This document shows, in pieces, positions 23,051 to 34,819 of a stretch of DNA of 64,000 nt. The position numbers were made by a program, and so were the translations under genes. The stretch's first letter is position 1. Each line of letters starts with the position of its first letter. Source of the DNA: Tenodera sinensis (lineage: Eukaryota > Arthropoda > Insecta > Mantodea > Mantidae); contig CM060964.1 in the NCBI GenBank assembly GCA_030765045.1, positions 316,702,128 through 316,766,127 on the forward strand. The letters are read 5' to 3'. The notes under the pieces are model-generated. The model did not search any database, was not told the origin of the DNA, and saw nothing but the letters and a program-made list of their open reading frames with translations.

Positions 23051-24583
23051 TTAAGCTTTGTTTTTGCTGTGCCATAAGGAAATGTACGTTACCTAATCAC
23101 TAAACCACATCATGCTTCTGTTTGGTTCCATTACTGCGATATGTAAACAAACAACCAGCATTTGGTGGGAGGAGAGACTTAATACTCGATTGCATTCCCG
23201 TCACCCCTCTTCCCCATGCGTGCTGTAGCTAAAGTGCACAATTTATGTAATTTTTAAAATTAACCATTCCCGAGATATTCTGTTACTGGTTTGAACTGAC
23301 AAGTACTTTATACTGGCTTTGTTTTGTTGCCAACGTTAAAAACGCCAATCAAGTGTGATCCGTACTTCATTGCTGACCACGTCCATCATCCTGAAGATCC
23401 AGTTTCCTTCCAAGATGCCACCGCAATAGTATTTCCTCCTAACTTCACATTCGTCCATGTGAACGACGTGGTCGCCACAGCCTATTTTGTCCCTGTTGAT
23501 GTATTTGTGGTCAATTGAGGATATGCAATATACTCAATATACCCTACAATAGATAAATCAATCAGCTATTGTTTTGTGACATGATTGTGTCTCCAATTGA
23601 ACAATGGATAACGGTTTGCTTGTGTGAAAATACATGGGCATAGGTAGGTAACTAGGAGTACTTGGGCAAGTGGTAACCTAGAGTTCTCGAATCAAGCATC
23701 CTTTGCCTTTGCCTGTATGAAAATAGCTGGTACCTGCGATCCCCTTTCGCAACGGAGCGAAGGGAGGTGTTGCACTTCCGAATTAACATGCACGTTCTCA
23801 ATAAGCTTTCGCCGTATAGGAATTGCGTGCATCGTGACAGAATAGTGCAAGGTCAACAATATTAACTAATCTAGCCATAGGAGTGAAACACAACTTACGT
23901 TTTCAGTACCACAAACAATAAAGGCAGTTTGTTTCAAACAATATCGTTTGCAAGACATGCCGGGGGCATTAATGCAGAGGTTGGCACTGCAACTATAGAG
24001 GTTACCTGTACTGATATTCTTCGGCAACTTCGGCAAGTTCTGTCAGCTCTCGTTTAAGCCTTTCCGGTATTGGACTTAGAAATATCGTATGTTTTGCAAG
24101 ACATACAGTAAAGAACATCCCTTTGTGCTTTTCTCTATTAGTAATTTCAAAGTAATCACATAGCGATCAGCGTTTTAAATATTTAACTATTACTGAATTT
24201 CCTCTTGTACCTACCTAAGTGTATAACAGAAGTAATTCTGCGGTAGTGCACAGAGAGCTTAAAGTGTAGTACATGGAGACAAAGTTAATGTAATTATTTT
24301 CCTCCCTCTTCTTGCAATCTACCTATAGAAATCCATAATTCCCACTTTTCAAGTACACATCCTACACAATAGGAAATTGTATTTATTTGACATTTAAAGT
24401 CAATTACTTAGCACCGTAGATAAGAGCAACATTAGTTCTACTTGAAGCTGTCTCTATTAAAGGAGAAATTACAATTTATCTGATTTGATTGCTTTCAAGT
24501 TCTCGTCCTAGAAGACTGCTTTAGTACTCACATTAAATACTGTAATGTTAATATAAAGATATGTGTTACATACACTTGCCTTT
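23051..24583. other. No recognised feature
   Basis: 1.5 kb of AT-rich sequence with no gene I recognise. A 64-codon frame at 23,324-23,518 resembles nothing I know. Confidence 0.45.
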
Positions 24584-24591
24584 CTCTAAAC

Positions 24592-25788
24592 CACGGCTTC
24601 TCAGGGCGCATGCACCTGTGCATTGCACGGTGCAAGGTGCAAAATGTGACTACCAAAAGTTGACCTCTGTGCAAACATCCACTCACTCTCTTCTTACAGT
24701 ACTCTCGCCCCCTCACTGCGTAATGTTTATGTGCGTTGCGCAGTGTTAAACTGATTAGTTTGGTCAAGAACACCAAATATGTTTTTAATAATATAAATAG
24801 TACTGGTAAAACCTCATTTTTGGATAAATAATACTCTTCTGCAAAATGTAGCAACCCCTTTAATTGTTCCTCTCTAACGACCCTATGATTTCACCATATA
24901 TTGTGACTTTGGGTGTGTGTAAAAGTAAAGGAGACAGATGTAGTCGAGATAAAGAAACACTTTTATTTCCGTAAACAGTAACTTTTTACACTCGTTGCAA
25001 CAGCAAGAAAGTCATTTCCGATTCACTCACAGCACGGCTCCAAATTCGTAACACAAAGAACTGTCCCTTCTCCGTCGGCACGACTGCTCAACGCTTCACA
25101 TACGTCTGTCCTTTCCGTCGGCACGACTACTCAACGCTTCACATACGTCTGACTCCTCTTCTGTCGCACTTTACCGCTATTTATATCTCCCAGGCACTAT
25201 TCTGGAAGCTTCAGGAACGTTCAGTTATTGCGGTGAGATACAAAGTAGAAGATTCTAGAAGCCTCTATCCTTTTCTCTCTTTCGGCAAGCGCCCCAACAA
25301 TGCGGCCATTCTCTGTCTCTTTCCTTCGGCTCCTTTGCGGTAGTGCCGACAATAATGCGATGGGTGACACTGCTGTTGTCGGCAATTAGATGCGGCGGGC
25401 GCGGTGACAATATTTTTGGGTCTACTCTGTTATACTCTCTACAAATGATTTTCTTACACACGTAATTATTATACCGTAAATGAGACATTTGGCTCTATCG
25501 TCACGACTTTAAGAAGAAAAAAAAAAATAATGTTCTCGCTCTCATTTAAAAAGACTTTCGGCTTCTCTTCTTTGGAGCAAGTAACTCTATAACTAGGTAT
25601 TTCTATTGCACGTATCTATTTCACTGACAAACAAGCCGTCTATCAACACAGGTTTCCTCGAGTGCTCACTTCCTCGCTCTGCAGCACGAGAGCTGAGCCG
25701 AGCTTACCGAGTGGCCACGATGCACGGTGCAAGGAAGCTCTGCACCTTGGATTGCACCCGGTACAATTTTAAGATTTGAGAGGTCCTG
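24592..25788. mobile_element. hAT-type non-autonomous element, interrupted by a solo LTR
   Basis: Flanked by a perfect 8-bp duplication CTCTAAAC at 24,584-24,591 and 25,789-25,796, the length made by hAT transposases. Ends are CACGGCTTCTCA on the left and (inverted) CAGGACCTCTCA on the right, resembling hAT ends of the CAGNGNTTCTCAA type. Subterminal TGCACGGTGCAAGG occurs near both ends. Without the LTR inside it, the element would be about 685 bp. No transposase is encoded. Confidence 0.85.
24902..25409. mobile_element. Solo LTR (Ty3/gypsy-like), copy 1
   Basis: 508 bp starting TGTGACTTTGGG and ending GCGCGGTGACA, flanked on both sides by ATAT (24,898-24,901 and 25,410-25,413). The same sequence, with the same flanking ATAT, recurs at 26,867-27,253. 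No internal retroviral-like sequence adjoins it, so the interior was probably lost by recombination between two LTRs. It carries a tandem duplication of about 42 bp (CGTCGGCACGACT units) that the other copy lacks. Both TG...CA ends and a 4-bp ATAT target fit gypsy-type insertion. Confidence 0.85.
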
Positions 25789-25939
25789 CTCTAAACACTC
25801 TTTACAGACGTTCTTATAAAAACTTACTCTTTTGCCTAGATCTTAATCAATGTAACATCCATTACACATAAGTATAAGGGTACTTATACATCTAACTATA
25901 GGGATTGCTGTCTGATGGGCTTGAAATTCCATACTCTTT

Positions 25940-26830
25940 GCATGCTCATGAGTAAAACAGGAAGGAGTTTCTACTTTAAAAATCTGATGTGTTGCATTCA
26001 CATGACTTTCTCTACTCTTGTACTAACCATTCTTACAAACTCTTATTCCTATATCTTCTTCGTGTTAGTTAAGATAAACATTTTTGTACAAATTATCTTA
26101 TTGCTTATTTCCTTGTTGGTGCAAGGGGAATACTAGAAAACAGTAGGCTTTGTGCGATAGTCAAATCTTTTAAAGCTTTGAGATTCCGTTCTCTTTGCAC
26201 ACTTATAATAGAAAAAAATGAACAACGATGCTCCATTTCGCGAAAGTTTTAAGTTTTCCGAATCTGGCACACATAACAAGGAATATCTCCGAAATGGTTC
26301 ATCCTACAAGAAAATTTATTGAGACATAAATTGTGTATTTTAGCAAGATCTACATTTTTTGTAGAGTATGATTTGGTCTGTCTCTTACGGTTTACCAGTT
26401 ATGGAAAAGTTGTCCAGAGTAAATACGACTACAGGAGTTATGGCCAGCAACTTCAAGATATTCATTTAATTTGTAATAAAAATATCTCAAACGTATGACC
26501 ATTTTAATAAAAATCGTTAGCCATTTTCAAGAAAATCAAAATTTTCGAAAAATTTTCCATGTAAAGGGTAGTTTAGGGTGGGGCTATTTTCTTCAAAATC
26601 TTCGTGTCACATCCTTGAAAGACATTAAACTTAAATACCAACTTTGGTTTTTAACCGACTTTTCGTTTTTGAGTTATACTGTCCACAGACACATACGGAC
26701 CTTTTTCTAAAAATGCTTTTTTGGATTCAGGGGTCCTCAAAACATACATTTCCGGTGAAATCTCGATATCAAATTTTTGGGTGGAATACAATACTTCCCC
26801 TACTTACCAGTAGAGAAAGTATAAATATAT
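25940..26830 (+). repeat. DR-1 dispersed repeat, one of the fullest copies
   Basis: Runs from AATCTGATGTGTTGCATTCA through GACTTTCTCTACTCTTG, then the internal landmarks (AATGGTTCATCC, TTACGGTTTACCAGTTATGG, TTTCCATGTAAAGGGTAGTT), to the end CATTTCCGGTGAAATCTCGA and CAGTAGAGAAAGT. ACTTTCTCTACT near the start and AGTAGAGAAAGT at the end are inverse copies, so the repeat may be a short-TIR element. It has no simple-repeat expansion at its CACAGACACA site. Confidence 0.85.
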
Positions 26831-26866
26831 AAATATGGGGTAATTCAAACCAATACTAAAGAATAT

Positions 26867-27253
26867 TGTGACTTTTGGTGGGTGTAAAGTAAAAAAGACA
26901 GATGTAGTCGAGATAAAGAAACACTTTTATTTTCGTAAACAGTAACTTTGTACACTCGTTGCAACAGCACGGTTCCGACTTAGTAACACAAACTAAACTG
27001 TCCCTTCTCACACTTTACCGCTATTTATATCTCCCAGGCACTATTCTGGAAGCTTCAGGAACGTTCAGTTATTGCGGTGAAATACAAAGCAGAAGATTTT
27101 AGAAGTCTCTATCCTTTTCTCTCTTTCGGCAAGCGCCCGAACAATGCGGCCATTCTCTGTCTCTTTCCTTCGGCTCCTTTGCGGTAGTGCCGACAATAAT
27201 GCGATGGGTGACACTGCTGTTGTCGGCAATTAGATGCGGTGGGCGCGGTGACA
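26867..27253. mobile_element. Solo LTR (Ty3/gypsy-like), copy 2
   Basis: 387 bp beginning TGTGACTTTTGG and ending GCGCGGTGACA with ATAT on both sides (26,863-26,866; 27,254-27,257). It is collinear with 24,902-25,409 apart from a ~120-bp gap. Because each copy has its own ATAT flanks, the pair is better read as two insertions at the same type of site than as the two LTRs of one element. Confidence 0.85.
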
Positions 27254-27257
27254 ATAT

Positions 27258-27800
27258 CTAGGAAATGATTGACAAAGAAGCAAAAGAATTGAAATAAGTT
27301 GCCTGCTTTAACGAAATCTAAATTGTTGTAATAAGATTTTCTTCTATCTTGCGATTTACCAATTATACACAAACTATTCAGAATACGGAGGACTTCACAG
27401 GATATTCGTAGGAAATCGCATACATTTTATTTGAGATCCAAATATTTTAAATCTAATGTATTTTAACAAATAAATATTACTCATTTTTAAGAAGATAGAA
27501 AAACAAATACTCATTTTTCATATAAAGAGAATTCGAATTCGAGTAATTTTCTTGAAAATATTCGTGTTGCATGCTTCGAAAATGCTGAACTTAAATACAA
27601 AGTTTGATATATACCAATTTTTCATTTTTAAGTTCTACTTTTCAGACAGGCACACGGACACATAGAACACACATGCCTGCAGATTTTCTAAAATCCTTTT
27701 TTTAATTTGTTTATTCGAGAGACAACAAAAGTGCATTTATATAAATTTTAAGTCTTACTTTTTCGTGGAATGCAGTATGTACTAGATAAAGCGAAAGTAA
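27258..27800 (+). repeat. Diverged DR-1 copy, 3' two-thirds
   Basis: Older copy: TTTAACGAAATCTAAATTGT, GCGATTTACCAATTATAC, ATTTTCTTGAAAATATTCGTG and GTTCTACTTTTCAGACAGGCACACGG match DR-1 in order. The end near 27,780 is weak. Confidence 0.65.
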
Positions 27801-28949
27801 TATATGAAAGCAAAGAAACAAATTACTTGCTTCTCCTATAAAACGAAAGACAATAATGTGCACAGCTCTGATCTTAAGTTAACATAATGCTTTTCCTTTC
27901 TTTCTTTCTTGTAAATTTCTTGCTTGTTCTAATATCGCTGGAGTTGCTGAACCTTTAAGGAACAGAGTCACTGAAGGTATACCCATTCGCTTGCTTCTAG
28001 AAACGTCAGAAATTACGCCCTCCGGCGTTTTGCATTTGTTTTCCTGTTGCGACGCCCGTACCAGCTGTAGCACGAAGTCAGCTCCCTTGCTCATCAGTGC
28101 CACCCCTCAAGGTTCCCTATCTATGCACAGCCTTTCTCCATATGTATCCATGGATTATATTCTTAAGATAGGTAGGTTTAATATCAAAAACATTTTTGTT
28201 CCAGGGGATGCATCTTAAATAGAACAAAACCTTCGTTTCGAATTCACAAGGATTACTGAAATCAAAGGTAAATCCAATCATATTTTAATATCTTCCATGC
28301 AACATTTCACCTAATTGCCCAGCTTGTCTTGTTTCTATATGTGTTAATGTTATAGACTTATCTTTGCAACAATTGCTCTTTGGAAATGATTACTCGCTTG
28401 CAGTGTTAATTTGCGGGTTTGTATTACTTTTGGTTATTACGTCAGATTCATACGCACACACGCACAAACTCTCATTCATACTTCCAGACTCTAGAGAAGA
28501 TTGGGAACAATCCTGAACTACTCCACTCATACGTGACTTGGTTGAAATCAGCCAATCATGTGCATAATAATTTTAAATTTCAACCAATGACAGCCTTCAT
28601 TCGCGAAAAAAATTATCAAGTTTTATTATCACCTTTCCTGAATTTTAATCATCACCAGCTTACGCAATTTGACGCAAAGAACCACTAGGCTTAAAAGTAA
28701 AAATGGATGACTGTCGCTTCGGTGAAGCATTTAATGCTGATATAGCTAATATAATTTCAAGAGGGAAACCTCAGAGCATAGAATAAAATAGATAATATGT
28801 ATTGATGGAAATTATAAATAAATAGCAGATATTCCAAGTACTATTTGCCAACATATTAAAAAATTGGAGAATCAATATGATAATGATGTAGGCCTTTGCC
28901 AATGGAACCTGATGTAAGAGGTTAGTAATTGCATTAAAATAAAAAAAGA
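27801..28949. other. No recognised feature; one unexplained 74-codon frame
   Basis: A minus-strand frame at 27,879-28,103 (contains SRSKRMGIPSVTLFLKG) looks protein-like in composition, but I cannot assign it. It might be a relic of a coding sequence. The remainder shows nothing recognisable. Confidence 0.35.
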
Positions 28950-29292
28950 ATCCTAGCGCAACAGCCCTTCAGGGACTAAGGAATACCGCCCGGCCGCTGC
29001 ATCCCCCAGCTCTGCCCACTACAGGCGTCATGAGTGGGGGGCAAAACTAGAGGATAACACGTGGTCAGGTCCCCGAGCCCTCATGGCCGGTTATGCGGTG
29101 TTCGCGACCTGGGGTCGCTACGTCCTTATTGAGTAGCTCCTAAGTTGGCCCCACAGGGACATAACGAGGCTGAGTGTACCCCGTGCCAGATCTTCCAACG
29201 GGGGGAAAATCTCCACGCCGGTACTTGAAATCGAACTCTGGTCCTTATTGCCAGAGACAGGCACGCTCCCTCTGCACTACGGAGGCAGTAAC
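28950..29292 (-). mobile_element. tRNA-derived SINE (family A, copy 1)
   Basis: On the minus strand, a tRNA-like head with B box AGTTCGATTTC lies at about 29,228, followed by GTACCGGCGTGGAGA, CACGGGGTACACTCAGCC, TATGTCCCTGTGGGG and a long body ending GCGCTAGGATTC and an A/T-rich tail. The same body occurs at 43,638-43,950 and at 54,281-54,616. GTAATTGCATTA and GTAACTACAATA on the two sides may be a decayed target duplication. Confidence 0.85.
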
Positions 29293-30639
29293 TACAATAC
29301 GGCATTTAAATAACATTTCATACTAATACACACTGTAAACCTCTGAGCTTCAGATTCCTTTTTGTTTTGTTTAACAAATTGATGTATTACCATAAAATTT
29401 ATTATTGCGTTCGAATTAAAATATTCATTTGTACATTACTCAACGCATTTTAATCGTCTATGTAAGACTACAGGGAGAGACGGGTAGGCACACAGGTAAG
29501 TAGACAATTGCACTAAGCGAGGCCATTTAGCCTATCCGAATTTCAGTATCCATAACTATAGACTTGTTTCAAGAAATAATAAGAGTATGTGGAGATTGCC
29601 AAGAAAGTAAGAGTCAGAACTTTACTAGCCTTTGCATAATAATGATGATAATGATCATGATGACGATAATAATCACTATTATCATTGTCATTATTATCAC
29701 ATATTATTAAATAACACGTGATTACTATAAACAAAGAAAAACAAGGACCGAACCTGCGAGTATACGCGCTCAAAGAAGCTAACAAAATGGAAACAAAATA
29801 ATTTCTGTGTGTTTCCTATTTATTCCGTTGGAGGCAGATATTTGGTGTGTTACATAAAATTTACCGGCAAAGGTGCTGTTAACATATTACACCGATCACA
29901 GTGGCTCAGTGACGAATCGGACACTAATCTTCGTGGGGAAAAAATCCCACAAATAAAATTCTTTGTTACATAAACACAAAGTGTGAAATTTTGTGATTTT
30001 GGTCATATTTTCACCGGTTTCCCCCTTAAAATAACACAACCTATAAAAATGTTTAATCAGATAAAAATGTCTAAACTGCAGAAGAAAAGTAGCCTTAGAA
30101 GTGGTTTAATTTTACTGAAAATGTGATGAGTAGCCGCGTATATTCTTTAATAGCATCACCCTGGCATAAGAACAAAAAGGGTGTAAAGCCATCGAAACCC
30201 GGGCCCTATTTAGCGCAATCAGAACAACTATGTTTAGATGAATCTGCATTTTCTACCTTTCTTAAACTTTATTTTGACTGTGAGTTGTAAAACTAACGTA
30301 GTCTTATTTCATCCTAAGTCATATTGAGTACATGCTGATAAAGTATGTGCTGTAAGTGGAACTTCACATATACTATGTTTAATTGGACAGTAACAATAAT
30401 AACACTTAAGCATGTGCACGTTATTAATTTAACAGTCGTGTGTTTTCAAAGTTAACTTAGTATACTATTACAAACTTAATTACATATAATTAATAAGAAA
30501 AGAAGAAAAATCAAATAGAGTTGCATGGCAGTTCAACCTTAAACTTATTCATTTAAGAATGAATATTACTATAAGGGTTAGTGCTGTTTAATATAAATTA
30601 TACAGTTGAATGAGCTCCATATTTTAATACAGTAATAGT
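29293..30639. other. No recognised feature; small ATG/ATA-rich patch
   Basis: A degenerate trinucleotide patch lies at 29,636-29,705. The rest of the 1.3 kb has no recognisable gene or element. Confidence 0.45.
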
Positions 30640-31577
30640 TTGCCAGTGGTGCAATATTTTAAACGAATAATTCGTGACGAACATTTCAGAGGTCCTTTAG
30701 AGAAAGTTCAAAATGTACATTCTATATAGTTATACAGCATCCTAAATCTGTATTTTAATCAGAATCATATGATACTTTTTATTGAGGAAGTAAAAAATAA
30801 CATACTTTTTCTGTGTAGATGGTAATTCGGAATGGAGGAGTTTTCTTGAAAATCTCTGGCTAATTGCATAAACATCTGATTCATCCGTGATATTCTATAT
30901 TTGGTATTACGTTTTTGAGTGATGCTGTGACCAAACACAGAGACACACGCACGCACGCACGCACACACACGCACGCGCACACACATATTTCTAAAAGACT
31001 TTATTTGGGTTAAGGATACCCATCTGTGAAATTGTGAAAATCTACAGTTTTCATTGGATTGATTTGAAATTTTAACACAACAATCACTGTATAGTGAGGA
31101 GTAACTGTGCTAAATTTCATACATTTAGTCAGATTAGTTGCTAACATATTAATATTTTATTATATTTTTTTAAATATTTGTATAAATGGTTCCCCATGAT
31201 GCAATTTTGATTTGAAAAACTTAATAATTTTCAGTTATGTCCTGTAATAGAATGTTAGCAAATTGATGAGAATTTTTTAATCTTGTTATTAGTTTTGATA
31301 AAAATAGATTTTAAAGTTTAAATTCATAATTTTTTTCATTTAAATTTCGAAATGTAAACTTTAATATTTAATTACTCAGCAGTTATTCACGTTATGAAAA
31401 AATTATCTCATCATTTCTTTTTAAACTTATTTCTAAGTAGATACACCAAATTTCATGCATAAGTACTGAAAATTGCATCGTGTGGAGCATTTTAAAGAGC
31501 AAATAGTGTTAAAAATAAAAGCATGGAAAAACTAAGTTTGAAGTCATAGCAAGGATAATGGAACTGTATGGATTTAA

Positions 31578-32080
31578 CCCTTTAATGCCTGGTGTGTCTT
31601 TTAAGGTACATAGGCCTTTTTTCCTATCTGTACCAGTTTTAACTTTTTTTTCTGCTATATTCTTGTTATACTGTCTGTCACCAATTAAAAATACATATTT
31701 GAGACGGTTTGAATTGTAAAAAATTATTTTTTTACAATTTATATTGTAGTGTTTTTTTTTTTTTTTTTTTTTTTAAAGAAAAGCAAAATCCTTGCAACCG
31801 CAGTCAAATGATACCCCGTCATCATCCATGCGTGCCATCACACCGATTATTTTACGTGGGCCCTCCCCGTCCTTTACCACAGGCACATTTGACTGCGGTT
31901 GCCGAGACTCGAACTCACGACCTCAGGCTTTGAGTGCATGGCCAGTGCACTACGTGTTGCCTTAACGATCATGGCTATCCGAGCCAGCAGGCTGAAGGTC
32001 TCCCAGACCGCCTAATCTAAGCCGGTTTCGAATTAGAGGAAGAACGGCATATGTAGCAAAATAATTCAGGCATGAAAGGG
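31578..32080. mobile_element. piggyBac-like MITE nested in the previous element
   Basis: Starts CCCTTTAATGCCTG and ends with inverse-related CAGGCATGAAAGGG. TTAA lies outside each end (31,574-31,577; 32,081-32,084). CCC at the extreme end and the TTAA target are classic piggyBac features. Roughly half its 503 bp is an inserted SINE. Confidence 0.88.
31750..32035 (-). mobile_element. tRNA-derived SINE (family E) inside the piggyBac-like MITE
   Basis: Minus strand: A-box-like GATAGCCATGATCGTTAAGG, B box GAGTTCGAGTCTC (about 31,905-31,917), a body of about 140 bp, then a poly-A tail seen as the poly-T at 31,750-31,775 of the plus strand. A 17-bp inverted pair (AACCGCAGTCAAATG near 31,796 and CATTTGACTGCGGTT near 31,887) could form a hairpin in its RNA. 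Confidence 0.8.
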
Positions 32081-32355
32081 TTAAATGGACATGACCACTT
32101 ACAAGCAATCAGTTAGGCGGCCACGTGACATAGTTAAAAAGGCCGTAAGGCTATAAGAAGCATATCAAAATAAAGCAGAAGATTTAAACTATTTGATAAA
32201 ACAAAAATCCATTTTTGACAATTTTTGAAATTTTTAGCCTTTTTACACAGATGGGTATCCTTAAGATACCCTAAAACGTGCATTTCTAGTGAAATCTGTA
32301 TATAAAATCTTTTGGGTGGAACACAAATGTTTTACCTATTGTAGGTCGATGATAG

Positions 32356-32815
32356 AGAATATAAACAAAGTCTTTTTAAAATGTAAAATGAAATATATTG
32401 TTAAATAACGATAGTCCAGAGAACTAGAATCATAACAAAACCCATATTTTTGATTCGCAATCTCTCTGCAATCTCCTCTTGATGGAAACCTGAAAAAACA
32501 GCCTTATAGCTTAAAAATAATTAATACTAAGCCTGCTGAATCCGATTTTTCTGTCATTGTTGTTCGTTATCTTCCAATATTAAAAATAATAATGTAAGTT
32601 ACGAATCGTTGACCATGTTTTATTTTTGGCACCGAAGCGACATGCAAGAGATTTTGAAAGCCACTAATCTTCTTAACTTGCAGCGTTAAGTGAGGATTTT
32701 GTGTCGATAATTAGCAATTGTGCCGATCGCTCTGTAAGGCAGTTTTAATGATGCTAAGCAGTTAAGCATGCATGCCGAATATATGCTGCAACAGAACACG
32801 AGCTTTGTATCGGCT
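32356..32815. other. No recognised feature
   Basis: AT-rich sequence with no supported features. Confidence 0.4.
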
Positions 32816-33926
32816 CGTTATGCAACATTTTCGCGCTCAAAATGAATTCTCTCATAACAGCAACACAGTTTCATATCGAATGCAAATTTAGATAGCTCGA
32901 GATTGTTTCCAATCCTGGCAGTTCTCAAGGCACAGGCTATTTGTGTGTCCGACAGAGGATAACACGTGGAACAGAGATTATCAATAAACTCAGCTTCATG
33001 TTGGGATATCAACTTGTGCAAACCACGCAGCAACACGACGTGGTACTTAGAAATATTATGCTCTACTACGACGACGGCGGCGGCGATCATATCGTACAGT
33101 TTAACACATGGTGTCTCTCACACTGCTCACCACATCTTGCCCACACACAATCTGGGCCGGGTTCGTGGAAACTCTGGATGTTGCACAGCTTGTGATGAAA
33201 TCCACGAACAGAGAGTCGTGTCACTGTATGGAGTAATTCATAACCTGCTCAAGTCCAATGACGGCTTGTCATAGTGCCAGTAACATAGAATTCACGCCAT
33301 ATTTTGCGCTTCCTCTCGTGTAGTTCACTCAGTAGATTCTGATATGCTGGCGTTGCTGGGAGTAGGTGCTTCAGTTGCAGGATGACTCTTTGGCTAGTTC
33401 ATATGTGAGCCGGGAGGGTGTGTACTTGGAGAGACAACGCACCCTTTTCAAGTATGTGGCCTTCAGTTTCTCTGTTTTTTCGATGTTTGTTTTCTTTAGA
33501 TGTGCCCAAATGTTTCCCAGTCCATATGTCGCAACGGATCCACTTTGAGGTCAAATACTTGTAGGTCTGTTTCTAGAGACAGTTTACTTATTGACTTTAT
33601 ATCGCTTATGGCTCTTGTCGGCGGCGTTTACTCTGTCATTTATATGATGTGTGAATACGGTTGCTTTTGTCTGTAGAGTAACTTCTAAGTATGTGAAGCT
33701 GGTCACTGATTTTAGCGGTATTTCACCAACGTAGATGGTGTTGCATTTTTCCCCTCTTCTGAAGGTCATGGCGACTGTTTTCTCTTCGTTCAGTGCTAGA
33801 TTGTTCTCTTTTGCCCAATCCATTATTAGTTGAAGGCCTGCTGCAAGTCGCTCTCTGAGGTTTAGGTCGTACCATGTCGTCCGTATACATCTCTGCTCTA
33901 CTAATTTGCTCAATCATTCTTTCCAT
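32816..33926 (-). pseudogene. LINE reverse-transcriptase 3' fragment
   Basis: On the minus strand, a YTDDMV catalytic-type motif appears at about 33,880 in one frame. After a frameshift the next blocks follow: LIMDWAKENNLALNEEKT, VAMTFRRGEKC, SVTSFTYLEVTLQTK and HHINDRVNAADK. Farther down, a frame reading TYLKRVRC...SKYTPSRLTYELAKES and a Cys-rich CVWARCGEQCERHHVLNC are typical of the C-terminal region of jockey/R1-like LINEs. Multiple frameshifts and stops are present. The 5' part is missing and the clade is tentative. Confidence 0.8.
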
Positions 33927-33944
33927 GGATGTACAAGAGGAGTA

Positions 33945-34565
33945 GGGGAATACAGCAGCATTTAAGTTATAGTAAAACCTCTAAGGGCTATTCGTTATGT
34001 GATGATCTAAAAATTCCGTTCTCTTTGCATGGCCAGATCAGAAAAGAGATAACGACTTTCCATTTGAGAAAATTAAGACACATTTCAGAAATATTTGCCA
34101 TAACTTGTATGCTTTAAAGTCGTCCACATTTTTGTGCAGTAAGATTTTATTTATCTCTTACAGTCTATAAGTTATGCAAAAGTAATTCATAATGAACCGG
34201 GCTTCAGATGCAAATACCAGAATGTCCAAGATATGCATTTGATTTGGCATGAAAATGTTTTGAACATGCACTATTTTAATCAAAATCGTTAGACGGGCCT
34301 TTGAGAAAATAAAACTTTCGGAAACATTTTCTGAACAGCTTTGGCTTTTTTTTTTTATTATTATTTTCAGTTTTTGTATTTTTAAAATCATCGTGTCACA
34401 TTCTTCGAAGCTGCTGAACTTAAGTATCAAGTTTTTTGTTTCACAAACTTATTGTTTGTAAGTTATGTGGTATGTACACACACAGAAAACCTTTCTCTAA
34501 CAGTGCTTTATCTAGAATTTATAGGAACTCAAAACGTGTATTTCCAATTACTTACTGGTAAGCAA
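33945..34565 (+). repeat. DR-1 dispersed repeat copy
   Basis: Begins near GAGGAGTAGGGGAATACAG and runs through ATTCCGTTCTCTTTGCATGG, CTTTCCATTTGAGAAAATTA, TCTTACAGTCTATAAGTTAT and TCATCGTGTCACATTC to AACTCAAAACGTGTATTTCC. It abuts the LINE relic. Confidence 0.8.
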
Positions 34566-34819
34566 TTTTTGGCGCTATGGATGTTTTTATTTGAAAGGCT
34601 GAAACATTGCACAAAAGCGCCTCAATAGGCAATAACCAAGGTTTGCTTCTTTGCTTTTTGTACATTTTATCAAAAAGCAGGACTTGTATATTGTAATGAT
34701 AAAATGTTCTTTTTATGTGAAAAGGTAAATAACTTCAGTTTATAAAATGAGTAGCTCCCTCACCATTTTTGACAAATGTTTCAAAACTAACGGTTGATTC
34801 CACATGCTAGAGAAGCCTA

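Larger units (their letters stand above)
31014..32260. mobile_element. TTAA-target element with 15-bp TIRs
   Basis: Starts GGATACCCATCTGTG and ends with its exact inverse CACAGATGGGTATCC. TTAA is present immediately outside each end (31,010-31,013; 32,261-32,264). TTAA is the piggyBac-type target. No transposase frame is visible, so it is non-autonomous. It is itself interrupted by another TTAA element. Confidence 0.88.
30640..32355 (+). repeat. Diverged DR-1 copy split by a nested insertion
   Basis: The left part, 30,640-31,013, matches DR-1 from the CATTTTCCATGTAAAG region to the CA-rich tract (ACACACGCACGCACG at 30,940-30,985). The right part, 32,265-32,355, resumes with CTAAAACGTGCATTTC, TAGTGAAATCTGTATA and TTTTGGGTGGAACAC. 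Between them is a TTAA-flanked element. Confidence 0.75.

Noticed and set aside
24902..27253. One LTR retrotransposon with LTRs at 24.9 and 26.9 kb
   Set aside because: Each LTR has its own ATAT flanks, and the DNA between is a hAT end, unique sequence and a DR-1 copy, without retrotransposon sequence.
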